This document shows, one piece after another, positions 41,912 through 51,353 of a DNA stretch of 64,000 nucleotides. Origin of the DNA: Pseudoclavibacter sp. 13-3. Its GTDB lineage: Bacteria; Actinomycetota; Actinomycetes; Actinomycetales; Microbacteriaceae. Location of the stretch: NCBI RefSeq assembly GCF_021168475.1, contig NZ_JAJOZT010000003.1:1-64000 (forward strand), in the 5' to 3' direction. The position numbers and the translations under genes were made by a program. How positions within the stretch are numbered: position 1 is the stretch's first letter; every line of letters begins with the position of its first letter. Under the pieces are notes generated by a model. That model saw only the letters and a list, made by a program, of their open reading frames with translations. It was not told the DNA's origin and searched no databases.

Positions 41912-43036
41912 ATGGGCAAGCGACTGCCGTCGGCTCCTCCTGCGCTCTCGGGCTGCACCTATGTGCGCCCGCTGGGCACCGGCGGCTTCGCCGACGTCTT
42001 TCTCTTCGAACAGGACATGCCCCGCCGCCCGGTCGCGGTGAAGGTGCTGCTCTCAGACGTCGTCGACGAAGACGTCGTGCGCATGTTCAACGCCGAGGCC
42101 GACGTCATGGCGCGGCTCAGCTCCCACCCGGCGATCCTCAACGTCTATCAGGCGAGCATCGCGCCCGACGGGCGGCCCTACCTGGTGATGGAATACTGCC
42201 CGACGGGAGTCTCTCCGGCCTATCGCGAGCAGGTGCTGTCGCTGCAGACGGTGCTCGACATCGCCGTGCGCATGGGCAGCGCGCTCGAGACCGCACACCG
42301 GGCGGGCGTGCTGCATCGCGACATCAAGCCCTCGAACATCCTCTTCACCTCGTTCGGCACGCCGGTGCTCGCCGACTTCGGCATCGCGACCTCGCTCTCG
42401 GGCCGTCACGCGACCGATCTGTTCGCCATGTCGGTGCCGTGGAGTGCGCCGGAGGTCGTGCGCGAGCAGACCAGAGGCACGATCGCCACCGAGGTGTACT
42501 CGCTGGCGGCGACCGTCTACACGCTGCTCGCCGGGCACTCGCCCTTCGAGATCCCGGGCTCCGGGCGCAACTCGGCCGACAAGCTCAAAGCTCGCATCGT
42601 CAAAGGCCGCGTCACACCGATCGGTCGTGATGACGTGCCGACCACGCTGCAGCGGCTGCTGATGCGATCGCTGTCGCCGAATCCCTCCGAGCGGCCGGCC
42701 ACCGCGCTCGAGTTCGCCCGTGAGATCCAGCAGGTTCAACAGCAGATCGGCGTCGTGCCCACGCAGCTCGAAGTGGCCTCGTCAGAGTGGGCGGGCGCCG
42801 GCTCGGTGCTCGGGTTCGACGACGCCGGCCTGCGCGGGCCGAAGCGCGCGGCGGTGCCGGTGACCTCAGAGCGGCGACGGCACAGTCGCAGCGTGCGAGA
42901 GCTGGCGACGCAGGCAGAGGTCGTCGAAGACGCCCAGGGCTCTTCGGGGCGACGAGGCCTGTGGATCTGGGCCGGCGTGACCGCCGCGCTCGTCGTGATC
43001 GCGGTGGCCGTCACCGTCTGGGTGGTCGGGCGGTGA
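41912..43036 (+). CDS. Ser/Thr protein kinase, membrane-anchored
   Basis: 374 residues. The kinase domain (about 14-275) has GTGGFADV (P-loop), VAVKVL (ATP Lys), HRDIKPSNIL (catalytic loop), DFGIAT and WSAPE. A juxtamembrane region follows, then a single C-terminal TM helix (about 350-371) with almost no extracellular residues, so it lacks PASTA or other sensor repeats. Signal input may come from the large Ig-like protein encoded next. ATG 41912 has GGGGAGGG 6 nt upstream. Its stop overlaps the next start (GTGA). Confidence 0.93.
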   Translation: MGKRLPSAPPALSGCTYVRPLGTGGFADVFLFEQDMPRRPVAVKVLLSDVVDEDVVRMFNAEADVMARLSSHPAILNVYQASIAPDGRPYLVMEYCPTGVSPAYREQVLSLQTVLDIAVRMGSALETAHRAGVLHRDIKPSNILFTSFGTPVLADFGIATSLSGRHATDLFAMSVPWSAPEVVREQTRGTIATEVYSLAATVYTLLAGHSPFEIPGSGRNSADKLKARIVKGRVTPIGRDDVPTTLQRLLMRSLSPNPSERPATALEFAREIQQVQQQIGVVPTQLEVASSEWAGAGSVLGFDDAGLRGPKRAAVPVTSERRRHSRSVRELATQAEVVEDAQGSSGRRGLWIWAGVTAALVVIAVAVTVWVVGR

Positions 43037-46000
43037 GCCCGACGGGGGGCGGCCACAGCGGCGTCGCGGCTGTCAGTCTGCAGCGCCTGCTGCGCAGCCG
43101 GTGGACGCGATGGATCGCGCTGCTGATGATCGTCGCGCTGGCCGCGGTGGGCGTCGTCGTCTGGCGCGGCGTGCCCACGCAGCAGACCGACTTGGGGAGC
43201 CCGACGGTGTGGTCGGTCAACGGCCGTGGCCCGCTTTACGGGCAGGTCAACACCGACATCACCGAGCTGGGCGCGATTCACGCGGGTGACCCGAGCGCGT
43301 TCAAGATCAGCGGTGTGCTGCAGAGCGGCGCCGACGTCGTGCTCTACAGCGACCAGCAGAAGCTGAAGACGGTCGATCCCACGAGACCGGTGAGCATCGA
43401 TGACCCGCAGGACGTCGCCTCAGCGCCGTTCGACGCTGACGTGATCGTGCCCTCCGGAGGCTATGTCGCCTTTCTGAACCGGAAGACCGGCGCGTTGGGC
43501 GCCGAGTCGATCGGCGATCTCGCGCGAGGCGACTCACCCTCGCCGATCAACCAGCGCAAAGGCGACGAGACCGAACGCTTCGTCGCAGGCGCCGTCACCG
43601 ACCGTGGGCGTCTCTACGGGCTGAGCAGCGCGGGCGACCTCGTCGAGTTCGACGTCACGAGCGGCAAAGAGGTCGAGCGGCGGTCGACCGACGGGCCGAC
43701 GTCTGGCGACAAGGTCGACCTGACGGTGTTCGGCGAGCACTGGGCGGCCCTCGACCGCAGCGACAGCGGCGCCACACTGTGGATCGACGGCGTTCAGGCC
43801 GGGGCCGCGCTCGATGCCAAGGCGCGCCTGGCCGTCGCCGTCGCCGACGCCGGGCAGCTCGCGGTGGCCGACGAATCGGGGCTGCACACCTTCGATGCAC
43901 ACGGCGGCGACGGCGGCATCGACGTCGATGCGCAGGGAACGCCGGCGGCCCCGGTCTGGGAGGCCGGCTGCCTGCACGCCGCGTGGGGGTCGGGCAGCGC
44001 GATGTCCGTGTCGGACTGCGGCGGCGACGCACAGGCGATTGACACTCCGGCCCAGGCCGCGGTGAGCTCGAGCCAGCCGGTGTTCCGCCGCAACAACGGC
44101 GGCTTCGTGCTCAACGATGTGGCCTCTGGGCTGATCTGGCAGCGCTCGGGCGACGACTGGACGCTGGTGCCGTCGTCGGTCGCGTGGCAGCGTGATGACG
44201 ACCAGGAAGAGACCACCGACGCGCAGCAGAACCAGGACGCCCGGCAGAACGAGTGCCCGATTCCGGCCAGCGGCGCCAACGCCGAGTTCGGCGTGCGGCC
44301 CGGGCAGCTCACCACGGTGCCCGTGCTGGTCTCAGCACTCGATCCGAACCCGCAGGACACGATCTCGATCGTGCCGTCTGCCGACAGCCCGAAGTGGAAC
44401 GCGGGCGGTCTCGGCGATCTGTCGGCGGTCAACGACGACCAGGCCGTCGCGCTCTCGCCGACGGGCGCCGAGGGCAGCGGCACGGTCGGCTTCGTCATCA
44501 CCGACGGCTCCGACTGCCGGGTGAACGCCGAGGCCAAGGTCACCGTGCACCCGATGAGCGAGAACAGCGCGCCTGAGTATCGCGCGGTCAACGACCAGTC
44601 GCTGGCCAACCTGCAGGTGAGCCCCGGCGGCTCACTGCGGTTCAACGGGCTGAACGGATGGGTCGATCCCGACGGCGACCCGGTCTACGTGACGCAGGCC
44701 ACCGCATCCGTCGGCACCGCCGCGGCCACGCCGTCGGGCATGATCGCCTACAAGGCCGACGACGACCAGCCCGCGGGGCGCATCGTGATCACCGTCGAGG
44801 TCTCTGACGGCCGCGGCGGGGTCGCGACGCGAGACGTGCCGGTGACCGTCGCCGACTCTCCGCTGCTCAAGGCACGCTCGTTCTCGCGCACGGTCACCGT
44901 CGGCACATCGCCGTCGATCGACCTCAGCGAGTTCGTCAGCGGCGTCTCGGGCGGTGGTGTCGAAGACAGCCGCGTCGAGCTCAGCCGTGCCACCGTCGAT
45001 GAGAGCCTGCAGTCGAAGGTGCGCGTGCAGCCGAGCAGTGACTCGCTCTCGGTGAGCGTCACGGCGAGCGAGGCCGGGGTCTACCCGGTGACGTATGAGG
45101 TGAAGTCGGGGTCGAGTCAGGCGACCGCGACGCTGCTGATCACGGCCAGTGCCGCCGAGAACAAGATGAGCACCCCGCCGATCAGCGTGTTCCTGCGGCC
45201 CGACGAAGACGTCACCGTCGACCCGCTGCAGCCGGTGAGCAACCCCGGCGGGCGAGTGCTGATGGTCGGCGACGGTCAGCAGTACGCCCTGGATGACCCG
45301 AGATCGTCACTCAACGCGGCGGCCGTCGGCGGCAGTTCGCTGCGGGTCAGCGGGCAGACTCCAGACAGACGTCCCGGCCGCATCGGCACGTTCACCTACG
45401 CGGTGACTGACGGGGTGCAGACGATCACCGGGCAGGCGACGGTCTTCCAGCTGGACGAGAGCCAGTCGACGAAGCCGGTCGCCGTCGCCGATCAGGTCAC
45501 CGTGCGCGCGGGCGATCAGATCGACATCCCGGTGCTCGACAACGACGTCGCCCCGGCGGGCGGCACACTGATGCTCGACCCGCGGCAGACCACCGACGAC
45601 CTGCCGGGGCTCGCCTTTCCCTCCGGCTCGGTGTTGCGCTATCTGGCGAGCGACACCCCGGGCAGCTACACGATCGACTACCGAGCCTATTCGGCCGGGC
45701 ACCCGGGCGAGGGCTCGCTCGGTCGGGTCAACGTGCGGGTGACCGCAGACGACGGCAATCAGCCGCCGACGCCCAAGAACATCGACGCTCGCGTCGAGGC
45801 GCGCAGCAGCACGATGATCAGCGTGCCGAGCTTCGGCGTGGATGCCGACGGCGACGACGTCAGCGTGGTCTCGGTCACGCAGCCGGGCCAGGGCGGGGCG
45901 GCGCAGGTGCTCGCGGACGGCCGCGTGCAGGTCAGCAGCACCGATGACGCCGGGCCGATCGAGTTCGACTACACCGTCGCCGATTCGCGCGGGGCAACCG

Positions 46001-48957
46001 GCACCGCGCATATGCGGGTCGGCGTCATCACGAACACCTCGTTGGCCCCCATCGCCTACAACGACTACGTCGAGGCCGCCCCTGGCACCGACGCCGTGAC
46101 GATCGCCCCGACGCTCAACGACACCCGCGTCGGCGACGAGAAACTCGAGCTGCAGTCGGCCGACGAAGTGGTGTCGGCAGCGGCAGACGGCGACGCGGCA
46201 CGGACGCCGGTCGAGGTCTCTGACAACACGGTCACACTGCACCCCGGTCGGGCCGTGGGCAAGACCGTCTTCACCTACACGGTGCAGAGCGCAGGCGGCA
46301 GCACCGCCACCGGAAGCATCGTGCTGAACGTCACCAACGACGCTCTGCCGCAGTACCCGGTGCTGGTCGACACCGTGATCGGCGCCGGCGAGATCGACGG
46401 CGACTCGTTCAGCGCCGACGTCATCGCCAACAAACTGGTCTGGTCGGGCCCCGCTCTCTCAGTCGAGCTGCGCGGATCGCCCGAGGGCATGCGCCTCGAC
46501 GGCGATCGGGTGCAGGGCTCGCTGCGCGATCAGCGGCAGATCGTGCCGATCTCGGTCACGGCGTCCAAGGACGACTCCGGGCAGACCCCGCAGACATGGG
46601 CGTTCGTGCGCGTGCCGAAGAAAGACGCCCTGCGGCCGCAGCTCAAAGACCCCACCAAGGTGTACGAGGTGCACGAGCAGCAGCAGGTCTCGGTGAACCT
46701 CGTCGATGAGATCGGAAGGGTCAGCGGCCGCACGCTGCAGGTCAACGCAGCCCGAGCATCCGGCGCACGCTCGCAGGCGAGCTGCTCGGTCTCGGGCACC
46801 ACGGTCAGCTATGCGGCCGGCGGCGACAGTCAGGTCGAACGCGACACGTGCAGCGTCGAGGTGCAGTGGGCCGGCGACGACGACACGCGCAGCTCTGTCG
46901 CGCTGCCGATGAAGATCACGCTCGACAACCCGCCGCCCGAGATGCGTGCACAGCAGATCGCCGTCGTCGCGCCGGCGGAGTCGAAGACCGTCTCGCTGAC
47001 CGATTCGGTGCAGTGGACCGACGACAAGAGCAAACTCGGATTCCAGTGCGGGCCGGCATCTGGCGCGGCCGGCGTCACGGTGACCTGCAACGGGTCGTCG
47101 GCGACGATCACGGTCGCCGCCGATGCGCAGCAGGGGTCAGTGGCCGGTTTCGACGCCAAGATCGTGTCGCCGTCGTTCACCCCGCAGCCCGGCGCACGAC
47201 TCAGCGTGCAGGTCGGCACGCTGCCGCCGCAGACGCTGGAGGCGGCGGGGCTTTCGGTCGACGTCTCGGAGGGCGATGGCGGCTCGGCCTCGGGCAGCGT
47301 CGACGCGATGGCTGCGAACGGCTCGATCAGCAGGTATCGCCCGGTCGAGCTGACCGGGGTGAGCTTCGCCGGCTCGGCCGGAGTGACCGGGTCTGTCAGC
47401 GGCTCGAACATCTCGGTGCAGGTCGCCGCGAACACCGCTGGCGGTGTGAAGAGCGGCACGTACCAGGTCAGAGACGCGCAGGGCAACACGGGTCAGGGGC
47501 GCATCGAGGTCAACTACAAGGCTCGGCCGAACAAGCCGACCGCCACCCTCGACACGGTCGGCGACGGCACGGTCACGCTGGCGATCGCACAGAACGAGAC
47601 GCTGAGCGTGCCGGCGGTGACCGGATTCACCGTGACCTCTGGCGGCGGCTCGAAGAGCTGTGCGGTCGGGGGCACCTGCACGATCAGTGGCCTCAAGAAC
47701 TTCGAGAACCAGACCTTCACCGTCGCGGCGGTCAACGACGTCGGGTCGTCGCGTGAGACCGCGTCAGTGTCGGGCTTCGCGTACAAGGCGCCGTCGACAC
47801 CGAAGATCGGCACGGTCGCCCCGTCAGGCGACGGGCTGGCCACCGTCGAAGTCACCATGCCAGACGACACCGCTGCGACCGTCACCGTCACCAGCTCGAG
47901 CGGCGGCTCCGCAAGCCTCGGCGGCTCCGGCGGCAACGCCACCATCGCCGTGAACAACGCACCCACCGGCATCACCGTTACGGCAGCCGCGCGAGACGTT
48001 CCGACGGGGCTTCGCCAGGCGCCTGCGACGACTGCGGGCACTGCAACGACATCTGCGTACGGCGTCGGCAAACCGGGCATCTCCGGAGTCTCCGCGTCGG
48101 CGCAGAACGGATCGATCTCGGTCACCGGCGAGATCAGCCCGCAGGGCGGGAAGGTCAAATACTGCTGGATCGTCAACGGCGAGTGCAGGCGCGAGGGAAC
48201 CGGTGGCAGCGCTGCGACGACGTTCTCGTCGGGCGAACTGCAGCAGAACAAGGTGAATACCTTCGTGCTGCAGGCCGAGGGGCTCGACGCTGGGGGCAGT
48301 GGCGTGGCATGGGAGACGACTGCGCTGTCGAACAGCGTCTCTGCGACGCCGATCACCTTCCCCTCCGGGGCCGGCGACGTCAAGTACCGGGTGAACTCCG
48401 ACGGCTCGTTCGGCGGATTGGTCAAGAGTTCAGACGGCGACTTCACCGCGGTGGGTGAAGGAGACAAACCCAGTGCCTCGAACCAGAAGTACACGATCAG
48501 ATGGCGATTCTCCGACGGCACGACCGACAGCCAGCCGCACACTGTCGGCCCGGAGGGCACACCCAGGTACCCCTTCTCCATCGGGGAGTCGAGCGGGTGG
48601 CATGACAACATCGTCGAGCACACCTTCGCCAGCACGTCCGACTGGACCTTCACTCTTCCGGCGAAGCCGACCGTCGACGCTGACAGCAATGACTACACGA
48701 TCTCACTGCAGTACTGCAAGACCGGCGGAGGGTGTCAGACCCTGGGCGAGAACGCGACCTCGGTCTCGCTTCCCGAGGGCGCGGCGACGTACACGTTCAC
48801 CTGGAAGGTGCAGTTCACGGGGCAGCTGTCAGAGGGCACCGCACCCCCGCGGCAGTTCACGCTCAAGACGCAGGCCTATGAGGCGCCCGCTCCCGAACCC
48901 GACCCCGATCCGGGAGGCGGCTCGGGCGGCGGCTCCGGCACCGGCGCCACGCCCTGA
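43033..48957 (+). CDS. Very large Ig-like/FN3-like surface protein
   Basis: 1974 residues. A short cytoplasmic N-terminus, one TM helix (about 28-44), an extracellular region resembling a beta-propeller (about 55-385), then tandem cadherin/Ig-like modules from about 405: WVDPDGDPVYVTQ, VDADGDDVSVVSV and VLDNDVAPAGG are typical strands. FN3-like modules follow toward the C-terminus (about 1495-1900), with a Pro/Gly-rich end. Recurrent Cys pairs (for example SCAVGGTC, YCWIVNGEC) suggest disulfide-bonded modules. Start GTG 43033 overlaps the kinase stop. Homologues sit in kinase/AAA/DUF58 clusters in actinobacteria; the likely role is surface sensing or adhesion. From about 47990 the codon choice is somewhat less biased. 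Confidence 0.85.
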   Translation: MSPTGGGHSGVAAVSLQRLLRSRWTRWIALLMIVALAAVGVVVWRGVPTQQTDLGSPTVWSVNGRGPLYGQVNTDITELGAIHAGDPSAFKISGVLQSGADVVLYSDQQKLKTVDPTRPVSIDDPQDVASAPFDADVIVPSGGYVAFLNRKTGALGAESIGDLARGDSPSPINQRKGDETERFVAGAVTDRGRLYGLSSAGDLVEFDVTSGKEVERRSTDGPTSGDKVDLTVFGEHWAALDRSDSGATLWIDGVQAGAALDAKARLAVAVADAGQLAVADESGLHTFDAHGGDGGIDVDAQGTPAAPVWEAGCLHAAWGSGSAMSVSDCGGDAQAIDTPAQAAVSSSQPVFRRNNGGFVLNDVASGLIWQRSGDDWTLVPSSVAWQRDDDQEETTDAQQNQDARQNECPIPASGANAEFGVRPGQLTTVPVLVSALDPNPQDTISIVPSADSPKWNAGGLGDLSAVNDDQAVALSPTGAEGSGTVGFVITDGSDCRVNAEAKVTVHPMSENSAPEYRAVNDQSLANLQVSPGGSLRFNGLNGWVDPDGDPVYVTQATASVGTAAATPSGMIAYKADDDQPAGRIVITVEVSDGRGGVATRDVPVTVADSPLLKARSFSRTVTVGTSPSIDLSEFVSGVSGGGVEDSRVELSRATVDESLQSKVRVQPSSDSLSVSVTASEAGVYPVTYEVKSGSSQATATLLITASAAENKMSTPPISVFLRPDEDVTVDPLQPVSNPGGRVLMVGDGQQYALDDPRSSLNAAAVGGSSLRVSGQTPDRRPGRIGTFTYAVTDGVQTITGQATVFQLDESQSTKPVAVADQVTVRAGDQIDIPVLDNDVAPAGGTLMLDPRQTTDDLPGLAFPSGSVLRYLASDTPGSYTIDYRAYSAGHPGEGSLGRVNVRVTADDGNQPPTPKNIDARVEARSSTMISVPSFGVDADGDDVSVVSVTQPGQGGAAQVLADGRVQVSSTDDAGPIEFDYTVADSRGATGTAHMRVGVITNTSLAPIAYNDYVEAAPGTDAVTIAPTLNDTRVGDEKLELQSADEVVSAAADGDAARTPVEVSDNTVTLHPGRAVGKTVFTYTVQSAGGSTATGSIVLNVTNDALPQYPVLVDTVIGAGEIDGDSFSADVIANKLVWSGPALSVELRGSPEGMRLDGDRVQGSLRDQRQIVPISVTASKDDSGQTPQTWAFVRVPKKDALRPQLKDPTKVYEVHEQQQVSVNLVDEIGRVSGRTLQVNAARASGARSQASCSVSGTTVSYAAGGDSQVERDTCSVEVQWAGDDDTRSSVALPMKITLDNPPPEMRAQQIAVVAPAESKTVSLTDSVQWTDDKSKLGFQCGPASGAAGVTVTCNGSSATITVAADAQQGSVAGFDAKIVSPSFTPQPGARLSVQVGTLPPQTLEAAGLSVDVSEGDGGSASGSVDAMAANGSISRYRPVELTGVSFAGSAGVTGSVSGSNISVQVAANTAGGVKSGTYQVRDAQGNTGQGRIEVNYKARPNKPTATLDTVGDGTVTLAIAQNETLSVPAVTGFTVTSGGGSKSCAVGGTCTISGLKNFENQTFTVAAVNDVGSSRETASVSGFAYKAPSTPKIGTVAPSGDGLATVEVTMPDDTAATVTVTSSSGGSASLGGSGGNATIAVNNAPTGITVTAAARDVPTGLRQAPATTAGTATTSAYGVGKPGISGVSASAQNGSISVTGEISPQGGKVKYCWIVNGECRREGTGGSAATTFSSGELQQNKVNTFVLQAEGLDAGGSGVAWETTALSNSVSATPITFPSGAGDVKYRVNSDGSFGGLVKSSDGDFTAVGEGDKPSASNQKYTIRWRFSDGTTDSQPHTVGPEGTPRYPFSIGESSGWHDNIVEHTFASTSDWTFTLPAKPTVDADSNDYTISLQYCKTGGGCQTLGENATSVSLPEGAATYTFTWKVQFTGQLSEGTAPPRQFTLKTQAYEAPAPEPDPDPGGGSGGGSGTGATP

Positions 48958-49020
48958 CACCAGCCCTGAGCGCTCCTCGGGGCAGAGCGCAATTCAGCAT
49001 CCATCGAAACAGGAGAACGC

Positions 49021-49995
49021 ATGAGCAGCAGCATCACCGCCGAGCAGTCGGCGTGGTTCGGCGACACCTTCGGGCGCCTCGTCGACAACGTCGAGCAGGC
49101 GATCGTGGGCAAGCGCCACGTCATCGAACTCGCCTTCACGGCGCTGCTCACCCGGGGGCATCTGCTGCTTGAAGACGTTCCGGGCACCGGCAAGACAGCG
49201 CTCGCTCGGGCGCTCTCGCGCACCGTGCAGGGCACCTCGTCACGTGTGCAGTTCACGCCTGATCTGCTGCCCGGCGACATCACCGGCATCAGCATCTACG
49301 ACCAGAAGCGCGGCGAGTTCGAGTTTCACAACGGCCCGATCTTCGCGAACATCGTGCTCGCCGACGAGATCAACCGCGCCTCGCCGAAGACGCAGTCGGC
49401 GCTGCTCGAGGTGATGGAAGAGGGACAGGTCACGGTCGACGGCGTCACTCGGGCGCTCGACAAGCCGTTCATGGTGATCGCGACGCAGAACCCGATCGAG
49501 CAGGCCGGCACCTACCGACTGCCCGAGGCGCAGCTCGACCGCTTTCTGATGAAGACCTCATTGGGGTATCCCGACTCGGCGTCGACCCGCCGCATCCTCG
49601 AGGGCGCCGCCGTCAGCACCGACCAGATTCCCGGCATTATCCTGCCGAAGGCCGTCAACGACATGATCGCGCTCACCGCCGACGTGTTCATCGAACCCGT
49701 GATCGTCGACTACATCGTGCGGCTGGTCGAGGCGACGCGCGACGCGGCGCAGACCCGACTGGGCGCCAGTGTGCGCGGAGCTCTCGCCCTGGCCAATGTG
49801 TCGCGCACCTGGGCGCTCGCGCATGGTCGCAACTTCGTCACACCGGATGACATCAAGGCGCTCGCGCTGCCGGTGCTCGGCCATCGCATCATCCTCGATC
49901 CCGAGGCCGAGTTCGACGGCGTCACCCCTGACCGGGTGATCGGTCAGATCCTGCTCGACACGGCTCCGCCCACGCAGGGGGCTGCTCAGCAGTGA
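49021..49995 (+). CDS. MoxR-type AAA+ ATPase
   Basis: 324 residues. Walker A EDVPGTGKTAL, the MoxR signature RVQFTPDLLPGDITG, Walker B IVLADEINRASPKTQSALLEVMEE, sensor 1 ATQNPIEQAGTYRLPEAQLDRF. It is a chaperone-like ATPase that remodels or assembles protein complexes, usually with a DUF58 partner as here. ATG 49021 has CAGGAG 7 nt upstream. The next gene overlaps its stop (GTGA). Confidence 0.94.
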   Translation: MSSSITAEQSAWFGDTFGRLVDNVEQAIVGKRHVIELAFTALLTRGHLLLEDVPGTGKTALARALSRTVQGTSSRVQFTPDLLPGDITGISIYDQKRGEFEFHNGPIFANIVLADEINRASPKTQSALLEVMEEGQVTVDGVTRALDKPFMVIATQNPIEQAGTYRLPEAQLDRFLMKTSLGYPDSASTRRILEGAAVSTDQIPGIILPKAVNDMIALTADVFIEPVIVDYIVRLVEATRDAAQTRLGASVRGALALANVSRTWALAHGRNFVTPDDIKALALPVLGHRIILDPEAEFDGVTPDRVIGQILLDTAPPTQGAAQQ

Positions 49996-51353
49996 CCTTC
50001 GACCCCAGCACCCGCACCTCGACGCGCACCTCGACCCGCACCGAGACTGTGACCAGCTTCGCGCAGGGCGGCGTCTCGACGCGTGCCCGTGCACGGCTGA
50101 GCCTGTTCGGCGCGCGCTCTGTGCGCATCGTGCGACGGTGGATGCGGCACGCCGCCCGGTGGCTCGGAGAGACCGTGACCGCGGCGGGGTGGGTCGCCGT
50201 CGCGGTGGCCGTGCTGGCGACGGTGCTGGGGCTGAGCTTGGGCATCGTCGAATGGCTGGTCGCCGGGCTCGCTGCGCTCGTGCTGCTGCTGATCGGGTCG
50301 GTGTTCCTCTTCGGGGCGAACGCCTACCATGTCGACCTCGGGGTGCTCGAGGATCATGTCGTCGCCGGTGACGAGGTGACGGGCGACATCACCGTCACGA
50401 ACGTCTCGAAGCGGCCTGCGCTGCCGGGGCGACTCGAGATTCCCATCGGGGCGGCACTGGCCGAGACGCACGTGCCCCTGCTGCTGGCGGGGGCCACGCA
50501 TGCCCAGCGCATCAGCATCCCCGCACAGCGTCGCGGCATCGTCGACGTCGGGCCGGTGCGCTCGGTGCGGGCCGACCCCATCGGGCTGCTGCACCGCGAC
50601 ATCCAGTGGACCAAGCGGCACACGCTCTACGTGCACCCGAAGACGGTGTCGCTGCCGACGACGGCCAGCGGTTTCGTGCGCGACCTCGAGGGCACGCCCT
50701 CGTCGGTGCTGGTCAGCGACGACATCTCGTTTCACGCCGTGCGCGAGTACATGCCGGGAGACGCGCCGCGCAACATCCACTGGAAGTCGACGGCCAAGAC
50801 CGGCACGCTCATGGTGCGCCAGTACGAAGAGACGCGACGCTCGAAGGTCGGCATCGTGCTCGGCATGTCGGCCGCCGACTTCGCGGCCGACGACGAGTTC
50901 GAACTCGCCGTGAGCGCTGCCGCGTCGATCGGCGTGCGACTCATCCGCGACCGCCGCGACCTCGACGTGGTGGTGAGCGAAGAGGTGCCCGAGTCGGCCC
51001 GTCGCGTCATCCGATCAGCGCGCCGGCTCAGCACGTTCACGCCGGTCACGCTGCTCAACGACTTCAGCGGGGTCGACCGCAGCGCGCAGATGATGCGACT
51101 CGGCGAAGTCGCCACGCTGGCGGCTCAGCAGATCGACGGGCTGTCGCTGGTGTTCATGGTGTGCGGCTCATCGCTTTCTCTGCACGATCTGCAGACGGCC
51201 GCGCACCGATTCGACATCGACACCACGGTGGTCGTCGTGCGCGTCGACCTCGACGAAGAGCCGGGGGTGCGGCGCATCGGCGACCTCACCGTCTTCACGC
51301 TGGGCATGCTCGACGATCTGCGACATCTGATGGCGAGGGCGGTGCAGTCATGA
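49992..51353 (+). CDS. DUF58 (vWA-like) protein
   Basis: 453 residues. A basic N-terminus and two TM helices (about 62-106), then a beta-rich region, and the DUF58 signature EYMPGDAPRNIHWKSTAKTG near 250, followed by a vWA-like fold. DUF58 proteins work with MoxR ATPases in envelope or metal-cofactor assembly. GTG 49992 overlaps the moxR stop. The 3' end overlaps the next gene (ATGA). Confidence 0.9.
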   Translation: MTFDPSTRTSTRTSTRTETVTSFAQGGVSTRARARLSLFGARSVRIVRRWMRHAARWLGETVTAAGWVAVAVAVLATVLGLSLGIVEWLVAGLAALVLLLIGSVFLFGANAYHVDLGVLEDHVVAGDEVTGDITVTNVSKRPALPGRLEIPIGAALAETHVPLLLAGATHAQRISIPAQRRGIVDVGPVRSVRADPIGLLHRDIQWTKRHTLYVHPKTVSLPTTASGFVRDLEGTPSSVLVSDDISFHAVREYMPGDAPRNIHWKSTAKTGTLMVRQYEETRRSKVGIVLGMSAADFAADDEFELAVSAAASIGVRLIRDRRDLDVVVSEEVPESARRVIRSARRLSTFTPVTLLNDFSGVDRSAQMMRLGEVATLAAQQIDGLSLVFMVCGSSLSLHDLQTAAHRFDIDTTVVVVRVDLDEEPGVRRIGDLTVFTLGMLDDLRHLMARAVQS

